DNA of 64,000 bases from a bacterium. GTDB lineage: Bacteria; Vulcanimicrobiota; JABDET01. The stretch lies in contig JAJYZB010000008.1 of assembly GCA_021800275.1 (NCBI GenBank), positions 41,187 through 105,186 of the forward strand, in the 5' to 3' direction. Numbering within the stretch: the first letter of the stretch is position 1; the number at the start of each line of letters is the position of its first letter. This document shows, in pieces, positions 54,383 through 62,894 of this stretch. The position numbers and the translations under genes are program-made. Under the pieces are notes generated by a model. That model was not told the DNA's origin. It saw only the letters and a list, made by a program, of their open reading frames with translations, and made no database searches.

Positions 54383-56578
54383 CTATTCAGCAGAATCTCT
54401 TCCTTCAGGAACTGCGCTGACATAAACGGGTTCATATATTGGGCTTTTATTTTTCCCAACTTTTAATTTAATTCCATTTTCAGCCACGACTTTTCCCGAA
54501 TCATCCTGAAAAAAAACATGAAATTCAAGCTTGTCATTGGAATTAACATCAGAAGGGATCGGAATTTTTAAAGCGCCAACTTTTTTCGACTGATTCTCCT
54601 CTGCACTGCTTAAGAATGCTTCACTGAAAACTTTTTTCCCATTTCTTGTCAATTGATAAGTCATCTTCCCAGAAACAGGCTTGTCTAAATCAGAAACAAG
54701 CCAGACTGGAACCTGGTAAGTTTCCCCAGGAGAAACACGATTGGTTTTCCAGTCCAAACTTACAATCAAAGGAGCCATCGCTTCTTTAAGAGCCTGGTAT
54801 CCCAGTTTCTCTTCCCCTTTATAATCCATGACTCCCCAGGTTACTGCTGGCCATGGATCACTAAACATAAAAGGATACAGTCCAACAATTGGATTTCCTT
54901 TATTTCTTCTGAAATATTCTGTCATGTATTTGAGCAAATCAGACTGGTATTCTTGAGAACTTCGAGCAGCTTGATCCACATTTTGAAATGCCTCATAAGG
55001 ACCAACATATTTTTTAAATTGGGCAGATTGAAAATTGTGATATTTCCACACTTTTTCATCTGGATGCCAGAGAGAATTCTCAGGAATAAAATCATGAATC
55101 GAGTCAGGAACTGCTTGAGCCCCATACTCTGTAATCAAACTGGATGGCATAAGCCGATTCATCAATCCTACATTTGTGTATTTCAAGAAATACCAGCCGG
55201 CATAATTATGCTCTCGCATGGAAGAGGAGCGGAATGAAACACGGGAGGGATCGAGTTTTTCAGAAAGTTTATGCAACGCCCTGTCCAGAAAATAAGTATA
55301 GGGAAAGGGCTGAGGCTCATTATGCGCTGAATAGGACCAGACACAGGGGAAATTTCTAATCTGTGAAACAAACTCTTTATACTGTTTCACCGCTTCTTTT
55401 TTGTCAGGAAGAGCTCCCCAGATCAAAGGAAACTCAGCCATCACTAAAAACCCTTCTTTAGCAGCCTTTTCATAAAACTCTTCAGGTAGAACATGAGCAT
55501 GAACTCGAACTGAATTTAAATTTGCTTCTTTCATTTTTTGAAGATCAGTCACATATTTCTGAGTCGGATAACTGGAAAGCCACTGAGTGGGAATATAATT
55601 GATTCCTCTCTGAAAAACTGGTTTTCCATTCAGCGTGAAAATACCATGTTTCGGATCGTATTTTATCTCTCGAATTCCGAAGCATCCACTCTTTTCATCT
55701 GAAACTTCCCCCTGATCCAGAACCCTTACTTTAAACTGATACAGATTGGGTTCTCCTTTATCCCAGGTCCACCAAAGCTTTGGATTCTTTTCTACCTGAT
55801 CCACAGCAATCTGATTATCACCAGGTTTAACTAGAACTTCTCTGCGAATCCCTTTAACTTTTTCCTGTCCGTACTCCAGCTCCAGCATCACTTTTTTCGC
55901 TTCTGACTCTTTTGAAAAAAGAGAAAAGTGGAAAGAAAGGTCGGCTTTTTGATGATCAGGGCTCAATTTTGTTTCAACAAAAGGCTCTAGAATCTCTATT
56001 TTTCCTTTTGCCTCAAGAACCACAGAATTCCAGATTCCTCCGGTATTCCCGTCATTCTTCCCAGCCATAGGATGCAGAGGATTTAAAAGCGTGCTGCCTG
56101 CAGGTCTGGCATCATGCTGCCCAAAAACCCCTTTGATCGCCTGCTTAAAAATCGGATATCCAGGATTTTCTGCATTCACATGAACTTCAAGAATATTCTC
56201 TTTTCCAGGATTCAGCCCGGCAGCAGGAACAGAAAAAGGAGAAAAATACCCTTCATGTTTTCCAAGAAGTTCCCCATTTAAAAAAACTTCAGTTTTATAA
56301 TCTACCCCTTGAAAATGAAACTGCAGATCTTCCCCTTTTTCAAGAGCTGCCTGCAGTTCTTTTGAAGGGGTAAATTTTTTGCGGTAAACAGCTTCTGTGG
56401 AATTAAAATGAGTTTGATCCTGAACTGCCCAGTTTCCTGGAACATGAGTTTTCTCCCAGACAGGATGTTGATCTTTTGGAAAAAGAATTTCCCATTCCCC
56501 ATCGAGAACCTGATTGTTTTCTTTAGGAAGACTCGGACTCTCCCGAACACTGGTAGGAAGCGGGATCCGATTAACCAT
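54383..56578 (-). CDS. Glycoside hydrolase family 2 enzyme
   Basis: A 731-aa beta-glycosidase of the beta-galactosidase/glucuronidase family: sugar-binding jelly roll (VPGNWAVQDQTHFNST and YKTEVFLNGELLGKHEGYFS), immunoglobulin-like middle, and TIM barrel with the acid/base Glu in YSAHNEPQPFP (near residue 418) and nucleophile Glu in LITEYGAQ (near residue 483). RGINYIPTQWLSSYP and SVRVHAHVLPEEFYE precede the catalytic strand. No signal peptide, so it is intracellular or exported by another route. Convergent with the O-methyltransferase, 16 nt apart. Confidence 0.9.
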   Translation of the reverse strand: MVNRIPLPTSVRESPSLPKENNQVLDGEWEILFPKDQHPVWEKTHVPGNWAVQDQTHFNSTEAVYRKKFTPSKELQAALEKGEDLQFHFQGVDYKTEVFLNGELLGKHEGYFSPFSVPAAGLNPGKENILEVHVNAENPGYPIFKQAIKGVFGQHDARPAGSTLLNPLHPMAGKNDGNTGGIWNSVVLEAKGKIEILEPFVETKLSPDHQKADLSFHFSLFSKESEAKKVMLELEYGQEKVKGIRREVLVKPGDNQIAVDQVEKNPKLWWTWDKGEPNLYQFKVRVLDQGEVSDEKSGCFGIREIKYDPKHGIFTLNGKPVFQRGINYIPTQWLSSYPTQKYVTDLQKMKEANLNSVRVHAHVLPEEFYEKAAKEGFLVMAEFPLIWGALPDKKEAVKQYKEFVSQIRNFPCVWSYSAHNEPQPFPYTYFLDRALHKLSEKLDPSRVSFRSSSMREHNYAGWYFLKYTNVGLMNRLMPSSLITEYGAQAVPDSIHDFIPENSLWHPDEKVWKYHNFQSAQFKKYVGPYEAFQNVDQAARSSQEYQSDLLKYMTEYFRRNKGNPIVGLYPFMFSDPWPAVTWGVMDYKGEEKLGYQALKEAMAPLIVSLDWKTNRVSPGETYQVPVWLVSDLDKPVSGKMTYQLTRNGKKVFSEAFLSSAEENQSKKVGALKIPIPSDVNSNDKLEFHVFFQDDSGKVVAENGIKLKVGKNKSPIYEPVYVSAVPEGRDSAE

Positions 56579-56822
56579 CTACCCCTCTACCTTCTTTTCT
56601 ATCGAATAAAGATATTGCCAATCGCATGAACAAGCCCATTCACTATCCCACACCCATCCTGTTCTCCATACTCTTAGTTTAACCGATGATAGGAATCTTG
56701 AGAAGACATCTCTTGTTTCTAAATTGTAAACATGCTTCTATCCTCAGGGGCATTTCTAAGAAAAAACTTTCTTGTATTTCAGCGTATTTTATGCTATAAT
56801 CATCCTCAGCAGCAGTAAAATT
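56579..56822. other. Divergent gap before the Uma2 gene
   Basis: No gene is supported between the GH2 start and the Uma2 promoter. The sequence is AT-rich with no operator or terminator recognised. Confidence 0.4.
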
Positions 56823-56854
56823 TTGACAGATTTTTGACACGGGTATGTTAAGCT
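56823..56854 (+). promoter_or_regulatory. Tandem TTGACA promoter of the Uma2 gene
   Basis: TTGACA (56823-56828), N5 GATTT, TTGACA (56834-56839), N9, TAAGCT (56849-56854). The two boxes and N5 are identical to those at radC (14295). AAAGGAG and ATG (56874) follow. Confidence 0.55.
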
Positions 56855-56873
56855 GTAAAGGAGATGAAAACTG

Positions 56874-57433
56874 ATGGCGCTCCTGCATGAAAAACGAAAG
56901 TACACTTATGAGGATTACTGCCAGCTTCCAGAAGAGATGCGGGCAGAAGTTTTGGAGGGAGAGCTTTTAATGTCCCCTTCCCCTTATAGAAAACATCAGG
57001 AAATTTCGGGAAAAATTTACCGAATTTTAGCTCAATGGGCAGATGATCATCACGCTGGGAAAGTTTATACTGCCCCCTTTGATGTGGTGTTATCCAGATA
57101 TAATGTTGTTCAACCCGATCTTCTATTATTTCCAATGGAAGAAAAGGGATTTTGACTGAAGCCAATGTTCAAGGACCGCCTGATTTAGTGATTGAGATTC
57201 TTTCTGCAGGGGATAAAAAGCGAGATACCATCAAGAAAAAAGCGATTTATGAAAAGTACGGGGTCAAAGAGTACTGGATTGTGGATCCTGACACTGAAGT
57301 TGTTTCTGTGTTTGTTTTAGAAAAGAACCTTTTTAAGGAGAGGGAAATCTACAAAAAGGATCAGGCGCTGGAATCCCCACTTCTGCCAGAGTTTTCTCTT
57401 GTTCTAGAGGAGGTCTATAAAGCTGCGGAGTGA
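56874..57433 (+). pseudogene. Uma2-family (DUF820) endonuclease split by a frameshift
   Basis: First part (56874-57155): ALLHEKRKYTYEDYCQLPEE, MRAEVLEGELLMSPSPYRKH, and NVVQPDLLLFPMEEK; second part (57152-57433): TEANVQGPPDLVIEILSAGD, YGVKEYWIVDP, then VSVFVLEKNLFKE. Together they form one Uma2 PD-(D/E)xK nuclease (catalytic E-x-L-S-P-S-P, PD and E-x-L motifs). A one-base shift near 57130-57150 separates them. Either a dead gene or a sequencing error. Uma2 proteins are common in cyanobacteria and related groups and of unclear role. Confidence 0.75.
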
Positions 57434-57540
57434 AAAGAAGTTTGAATCCAGTCTGTCTTGTTGATTCCCCTAGAAGAAGTGTCTAAGTTGGTGGTTTTTA
57501 TCCAGCAGAGCGAAGCAGTAATTCAAGTTCCTCTTTGGCG

Positions 57541-58089
57541 TCAAATTCTTTTATTTAATTTTATTTCAGGTATAAAATATTTTATTGGCTTAACAAATTT
57601 TTTAAATTTTTCTTTCGGAATATAAAACGTATTCCACTTCTTAGAACGCCTCTTTCTATTCTTTAGAAAATCTGTTGAATAAATTCCTACTATTCCATAT
57701 CTCTTGTTTTTAAAATAATATATATCATGAAATTGTTTTATGTCTTCTTTGTTTTTTAACCAATAAGGATACACGATTATGCTTTTAAAATTTTTACCAA
57801 AAGTTTTCTGCCACTGCTTCAGCCCTTTCCAATCATCTTCTAGTATCCAATTTTTCCATTTACTAGAAACAAATTTCCTTTTAATTTTACGAAAAAAAGA
57901 TTTCCCCTTAATATCAATAATATATTTACACTTTTTAGAAAATACAATAAAATCAAAATTTTTAATGGGTTTGCCCGAAATTATCGGTCTTTTAAATTCA
58001 TTAATGGCAATATATGGAATTCCTGAATCCCTTAAAATTTTTTCAAATGCAGCTTCATAATGAGAATTCTTTCCTTTTCGTTTAGCCAT
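57541..58089 (-). CDS. HYExAFE-family protein (PD-(D/E)xK-like)
   Basis: A 182-aa protein beginning MAKRKGKNSHYEAAFEKIL, with the HYExAFE signature, then FKRPIISGKPIKNFDFIVFS and CKYIIDIKGKSFFRKIK, the D...D-I-K-G-K pattern of PD-(D/E)xK nucleases. Family members occur mainly in planctomycete-like genomes; their substrate is unknown. The rest is very Lys/Tyr rich (WLKNKEDIKQFHDIYYFKNK). Codon use is the AT-rich native type. Stands alone between Uma2 and the RNB gene. Confidence 0.7.
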   Translation of the reverse strand: MAKRKGKNSHYEAAFEKILRDSGIPYIAINEFKRPIISGKPIKNFDFIVFSKKCKYIIDIKGKSFFRKIKRKFVSSKWKNWILEDDWKGLKQWQKTFGKNFKSIIVYPYWLKNKEDIKQFHDIYYFKNKRYGIVGIYSTDFLKNRKRRSKKWNTFYIPKEKFKKFVKPIKYFIPEIKLNKRI

Positions 58090-58151
58090 AATTATCGATT
58101 TAATGAATTGCTGCCATATCCCGTCACATTTTTTCTCATGACTTCCACACC

Positions 58152-60125
58152 CTAAAGCCCAACTTTAATCACATTTGATCTGGGTTTCACCTCTTGAATC
58201 ACCACTTCAACTTCATCCCCTACCCTGTGATCTTTCATTCCTCTTGCGCAGTAAACTTCAAGGGCAAACTCAGGAATCAAAATCAGATATTCTGAAGGAT
58301 GAACATCTAAAATAATCCCTTCAAATCTCTCCCCTATTTTTTTCTCTAAATACTTTAAAAGCCAGTATCTTTTGGAATCTCGCTCCACCAGATCCGAAAT
58401 CTCAAGCCAACGATCACTGTAAGCTCGAATCATTTCTAAATCCTCGATAGAATAAGGGAGTAATTCTTGATTCAAAAATGCTTTTACCTGGCGGTGAATC
58501 ACCAGATCACTGTATCTCCGAATTGGAGATGACATCTGAAGATAGACTTTAAGCCCTAATCCAAAATGAGGGGATGGCTGTGTTGACACTTCTCCTTTTC
58601 GGATCACTTTTCTCTGACGATATAAATTCACCCAGTCCCCATCTTCCGCCGAAAAAATTTGGGAGGGCGCTTCCTGAATCCGATAAAGAGCGGGAATCTT
58701 ATTCTGGCTGCAGTACAATCCGACCAGATAATTAGCAAAAACCATCCATTCACTGACCAGGATCTGGCTTCTGGATTTAAAGCTCATCGGCTTAATCGAA
58801 ATCTCCCCTGTCTCCCTATTGACCCCAATATCAACTTTAGGAAACTGAAGAACAAGAGCTCCATCCTGAATCCTTTTCTCTTTAAATTGACAAGCTGTCT
58901 GATATAAAAAAGAAAGAGATTCATCTTGTTCAATCAACTGATCCGCTTTACTGTACGAAAGTTTTCTTTTTACTTGAATCAGAGTTTCTCGAATCTCCCA
59001 GGAAACAAGATTTTGTTTTTGATCAAAAACAGCTAAAACTGAAAGGGCGGGCTTTTTTTCATCTTTAACCAGGCTTGCCATTTCTGTAATGGAATCTGGA
59101 AACATCGGAATTTTTCGATCAGGGAGATAAATAGAGGTGCTTCTCCCATAAGCTTCTTTATCCAGAAGAGAGTCTTTCAGGACCAACAGACCCACATCAG
59201 CAATATGAACTCCAACTCGAAAGCCTTCTTGAACTTTTTCAAAACTTAAAGCGTCATCAATATCAGAGGTTGTCTCTTCATCAATAGAAAAACTGTCCAG
59301 ATGGGTTAAATCGAGATAATCTCGGATAAGAAGAGGAGCTTTTATTCTCTCCTGGGCTTCCCTCTCCACTTTTTCAGAAAATTTTTCAGGAACTCGATAC
59401 CGTTTTAGAGATAAATTTTCATTTTCCTGAAAAATGCTACTCTGGACTAAAATTTCAAAAGCCTCATCCATATCAGTTAATTTCGCTTTTTTCAAAAGAG
59501 ACTGCGCCTGTTTAAATTTTCCTGACTGATTTTCAAAAATGAAAAAATCTTTTAAAATCTCTAAAAATCCATGACTGCCTTCAGGGGGTTCCCCCACCCC
59601 CTTTTCAGAAAGCCACAAAATAAACTGTTCCTCTCTCTGCTTGTGAAGCTCCTGCTGGCTTCTGCTCTCTTCCATCATTTTAACAGTTCGAGCATCCACA
59701 GGAAAAAATCCATTCCCTCTAGGACGGAAGTAGCCGAAATCTTCATGAAGGAGACGAATCATGGCTGCTTTTTCATCGGATCCGCAGCCAGAACCAAAAT
59801 AAAGTTCTGCCAGATCTTCTGCGGATCGGGCATTTTCTTCTCCCTCCACCATCTCCCACAGAAGCTTGAGTTGAATCCCCTGTTTTAAAGAATCTCTTTT
59901 CTCCTGAATCTTTTTTAATTCAGACAATAAAAAATCTTTTCCTTTTTCAAGATTCAATCCCGAGTTTAAAAAAAGAATTTTACTAGGGGAAATTTTAAAT
60001 TCTTTTCTGTCGCTCCCAAGCACTAAAATCTGTTTGTCTCCAGGAGTCAACACAGCCCCTGAAAAAATCCGATTTTTCTCTTTAATTTCTACAATATCCC
60101 CTTGAGTTAACACAGCGCTTCCCAC
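58152..60125 (-). CDS. RNB-domain exoribonuclease (RNase II/R-like)
   Basis: A 657-aa 3'-5' exoribonuclease. The catalytic RNB domain spans roughly residues 250-560: HLDSFSIDEETTSDIDDALS (metal Asp cluster), VGVHIADVGLLV, RSTSIYLPDRKIPMFPDSIT, ALSVLAVFDQ and SSPIRRYSDLVIHRQ. An N-terminal OB-like region precedes it and an S1-type barrel closes the chain (FEGIILDVHPSEYLILIP). Cannot decide between RNase II and R by eye. Located between HYExAFE and the deacetylase. Confidence 0.9.
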   Translation of the reverse strand: MGSAVLTQGDIVEIKEKNRIFSGAVLTPGDKQILVLGSDRKEFKISPSKILFLNSGLNLEKGKDFLLSELKKIQEKRDSLKQGIQLKLLWEMVEGEENARSAEDLAELYFGSGCGSDEKAAMIRLLHEDFGYFRPRGNGFFPVDARTVKMMEESRSQQELHKQREEQFILWLSEKGVGEPPEGSHGFLEILKDFFIFENQSGKFKQAQSLLKKAKLTDMDEAFEILVQSSIFQENENLSLKRYRVPEKFSEKVEREAQERIKAPLLIRDYLDLTHLDSFSIDEETTSDIDDALSFEKVQEGFRVGVHIADVGLLVLKDSLLDKEAYGRSTSIYLPDRKIPMFPDSITEMASLVKDEKKPALSVLAVFDQKQNLVSWEIRETLIQVKRKLSYSKADQLIEQDESLSFLYQTACQFKEKRIQDGALVLQFPKVDIGVNRETGEISIKPMSFKSRSQILVSEWMVFANYLVGLYCSQNKIPALYRIQEAPSQIFSAEDGDWVNLYRQRKVIRKGEVSTQPSPHFGLGLKVYLQMSSPIRRYSDLVIHRQVKAFLNQELLPYSIEDLEMIRAYSDRWLEISDLVERDSKRYWLLKYLEKKIGERFEGIILDVHPSEYLILIPEFALEVYCARGMKDHRVGDEVEVVIQEVKPRSNVIKVGL

Positions 60126-60137
60126 TTTCTTAAAAAA

Positions 60138-60938
60138 CTAAGGATTATCGGGAATCAAATCACAGGATCGATTCGGGGCTTCTCGTGGAATTGGAATTTC
60201 TTGAAATCGAGAAGACACAATTTCTTCTTCAGACAGCCATTCTTTCCACTCACTTGAACTCAAAATCCGCAGCTCTTCTTCCCTGAGTTCTGCATAAGAA
60301 CTTATCTTTTTCAATTCATCATCCACAAAACCAGGATGACACATCACTTCAATGAATCCATCAGAAACTCCTCGCAGCAGTCTCTGAAGATGTTCCACAC
60401 TGAGATTCCCCTCTCCATAGAACTCTAAAATTGTAGAATCAGTTGTTGGAATGGAATTCGCTTTCAAGAAATCTCTAACCCAGGAAGCGGGAGATCGAGC
60501 AGCCAGATGATATTTTACAGCCAGTTCTGCCAGAATATCTAAAAGAGCAGGATGAAGATGGGTATGATGATGGGTATCCAGATGAGTCAATTCCAATCCC
60601 GATTCCTGGGCTTTGTGAATCTGGGCTTCCCACTCTAAAGCCGCTTCTTCGGGAACGATTTTATAAAAATCTTTGTTCCGAGTAAAAACTCCATTTTCAT
60701 CGACCAATGATTTCACAGAAGCAGCAGGGAGAACAGGTTTTCCCCAGGTGATATTTAAATGAAGGCCAACCTCTAAGGAAGAGGCTGTCTTAAGGATTTC
60801 CAGCGCTTTATCCAAGTGTGGAGAATTGATCAAAACCGTAGTACTGGTGACAATCCCATCCTGATGAGCTTTTATAATCCCTCGGCATACTCCCAGAGTC
60901 AATCCAAAATCATCGGCATTCACAATCAATTTTTTCAT
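60138..60938 (-). CDS. ChbG/YdjC-family carbohydrate deacetylase
   Basis: A 266-aa metal-dependent deacetylase. KLIVNADDFGLTLGVCRGI holds the first metal Asp pair; LGLH-like EVGLHLNITWGKPVLP and the metal motif THLDTHHHTHLHPALLDIL follow, then VMCHPGFVDDEL with its His. Members deacetylate chitobiose or hopanoid sugars. The ATG at 60938 is preferred; the frame goes on 11 codons. Starts 12 nt after the RNB gene end... its stop lies 12 nt before the RNB gene start, so both may be one unit. Confidence 0.88.
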   Translation of the reverse strand: MKKLIVNADDFGLTLGVCRGIIKAHQDGIVTSTTVLINSPHLDKALEILKTASSLEVGLHLNITWGKPVLPAASVKSLVDENGVFTRNKDFYKIVPEEAALEWEAQIHKAQESGLELTHLDTHHHTHLHPALLDILAELAVKYHLAARSPASWVRDFLKANSIPTTDSTILEFYGEGNLSVEHLQRLLRGVSDGFIEVMCHPGFVDDELKKISSYAELREEELRILSSSEWKEWLSEEEIVSSRFQEIPIPREAPNRSCDLIPDNP

Positions 60939-61113
60939 GTTTATCTTTTCATCCTTGTAAAGACAATTCAAGGTTTTGCAATATCAACCCTTTTCACCTT
61001 CAAAAAAGCGCAGGAAAACAGGCAGCCCTTCGATGAAGCCAGTGATATTGTCGTAATCCCCCCTAAAGTCCTTCCTGCAAGGAGTAAAATTTTTTCCATA
61101 CAATTTTATCATC

Positions 61114-62853
61114 ATGATGAAAAAAATTGTGTTTATTTTCTTGTTTTTCATTTTTTCCATTTTGGGAACTTTTGAGGCTTTTGCAACAGCTACGCAGAAG
61201 AGAGCCCTCCATTGCTGCGATGATGCCCATTCTGCTATTCATGCAAAAGCTCATGCTAAAACTCCATCTCTAAAAGGGCTCCCTGAAGTCGAAAACGCAG
61301 CCCCGGCTCTTGGAAGAATTGCTGAATCCCATCACCTCCTCCCTGTTTCACATTTAGGCGGCTGTTTCATGAATGTAGAGCTGCCTACCTGGATTCCGCC
61401 ATCCTCCAAAAAAAAAATAAAAATCACACTCCACAAACAATTCAGAAATTACCAGATGTCTATTCTTTACTCCAACAGGAAATATATCAGAATTACAGGG
61501 GGAGAAGGGGCTTATGGAAATGAAGAAGAAAATTTTCAGGAACAGCCCCTCTATCTTGGAGAAGGGATCACAGGTTTTTTAGCTTCTACACCATTCCCCC
61601 CTTACCGTTTTACTTTAACATGGACTCATGCAGGGAGAACCTTCATCACAACCAGCAGGTCCGAAGGGGAAGTCATACAAAAATCTGAAGCAGTCCTCCA
61701 CAAATTGTTAAATTACCCGCTGCCGCCTCTTGCTTTGGGTTCAACTTTTTCCCTAACACCAAACCATACAATCTCTGTGGACTGGTGGTCAAACCCTGGC
61801 TGCGGCTATTCAGTGTCTGGGAACTTCCCGCTGGATACGATGCTGCATATTATCAATACGACGACACCATTGGGGGATACTTCTATTTTCAAAGCCAATC
61901 TATCGGGGAAAATTTGGTATCTTGCTCAAGAGAATATCCTGTGGGAAAGCAAAAATCAAGGCAGATCCTGGGAAGCAAGTCAGACTTTTTCTAATGCGAT
62001 TTCCGGAATCAGCTCTTTCCCTAATGGAGATGCCATTTTAGGAATTGAAGGGGGAGGTATAAAATATTTCAACAAAAAGCAGCAGGTGTGGAAAAATGTT
62101 CCTTCCCCTGTTATGAATTTAATGAAAGGGCCCTGGAGAATCGAAAAAACGCTTTATGTTTTAACCAATCCCCCTTCCAATATCCCTGGACATGGATTTC
62201 TTCTAGTCAAATCAAAGGACCAAGGTAAAACATGGAATCCTGCTGTTTTCCTCCCGCAGTTTTTCAAAAGCAGCAGTGGAAGTGTCTCCTGGCCCTTTCA
62301 TCTGCTCTTTCCCAGGCCAAACCTCTGGCTTGCAGTAACATCCACAGGAGGAGACTGTTCACTTCCAGATCAACTTTTTATCAGCTTAAATCATGGGCAA
62401 ACATGGAACCCCCTCACTTTAATCGGAATCAAAGAGCCTTTTAAAATTACAACCATTGCTGAAATAAGTCATAAAAAGTGGTTGATTGGAGGACAGCGAT
62501 GTTTTGGAATGGCAGGACCCATTCTTTATTATACAAAAGATGGAGGCTATCATGTAAAACCTATTCATCTGCCGTTTGATCTTAAAAATCCAGGAATCAA
62601 AAAAATTCTTTTCTTAAACTCAGATCTAGGAATTGCTGTGGGATCTCAGAACGCTGGTTTTGGAGCAGGGATGGATTTAGGGGAAGATTTAATTTTAAAA
62701 ACTATAAATGGAGGAAAAAACTGGATCAATATCTCCAGATCAGGATATCCTGGAATCTCAACCATTTTCTGCAGCAGAAAAAAATTCTGCACTGCTGTCA
62801 CACCCGATCCTAAAAGAGCTTTTCTCACTTTTCAAGCTGCTGATACAAAATAA
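61114..62853 (+). CDS. Secreted protein with BNR/Asp-box repeats
   Basis: A 579-aa exported protein. Signal peptide KKIVFIFLFFIFSILGTFEA (cut near AFATA). After a Cys- and His-bearing linker the chain contains at least four Asp-box-like repeats (SKNQGRSWEAS, SKDQGKTWNPA, SLNHGQTWNPL, TINGGKNWINI), the sialidase/Ycf48-type beta-propeller pattern. Catalytic residues of sialidases are not evident, so it may be a binding or assembly factor. Diverges from the deacetylase gene. Confidence 0.75.
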   Translation: MMKKIVFIFLFFIFSILGTFEAFATATQKRALHCCDDAHSAIHAKAHAKTPSLKGLPEVENAAPALGRIAESHHLLPVSHLGGCFMNVELPTWIPPSSKKKIKITLHKQFRNYQMSILYSNRKYIRITGGEGAYGNEEENFQEQPLYLGEGITGFLASTPFPPYRFTLTWTHAGRTFITTSRSEGEVIQKSEAVLHKLLNYPLPPLALGSTFSLTPNHTISVDWWSNPGCGYSVSGNFPLDTMLHIINTTTPLGDTSIFKANLSGKIWYLAQENILWESKNQGRSWEASQTFSNAISGISSFPNGDAILGIEGGGIKYFNKKQQVWKNVPSPVMNLMKGPWRIEKTLYVLTNPPSNIPGHGFLLVKSKDQGKTWNPAVFLPQFFKSSSGSVSWPFHLLFPRPNLWLAVTSTGGDCSLPDQLFISLNHGQTWNPLTLIGIKEPFKITTIAEISHKKWLIGGQRCFGMAGPILYYTKDGGYHVKPIHLPFDLKNPGIKKILFLNSDLGIAVGSQNAGFGAGMDLGEDLILKTINGGKNWINISRSGYPGISTIFCSRKKFCTAVTPDPKRAFLTFQAADTK

Positions 62854-62894
62854 AAAACTGCTTCAAACTGATCAATTCATTCAACCCTAAACCT

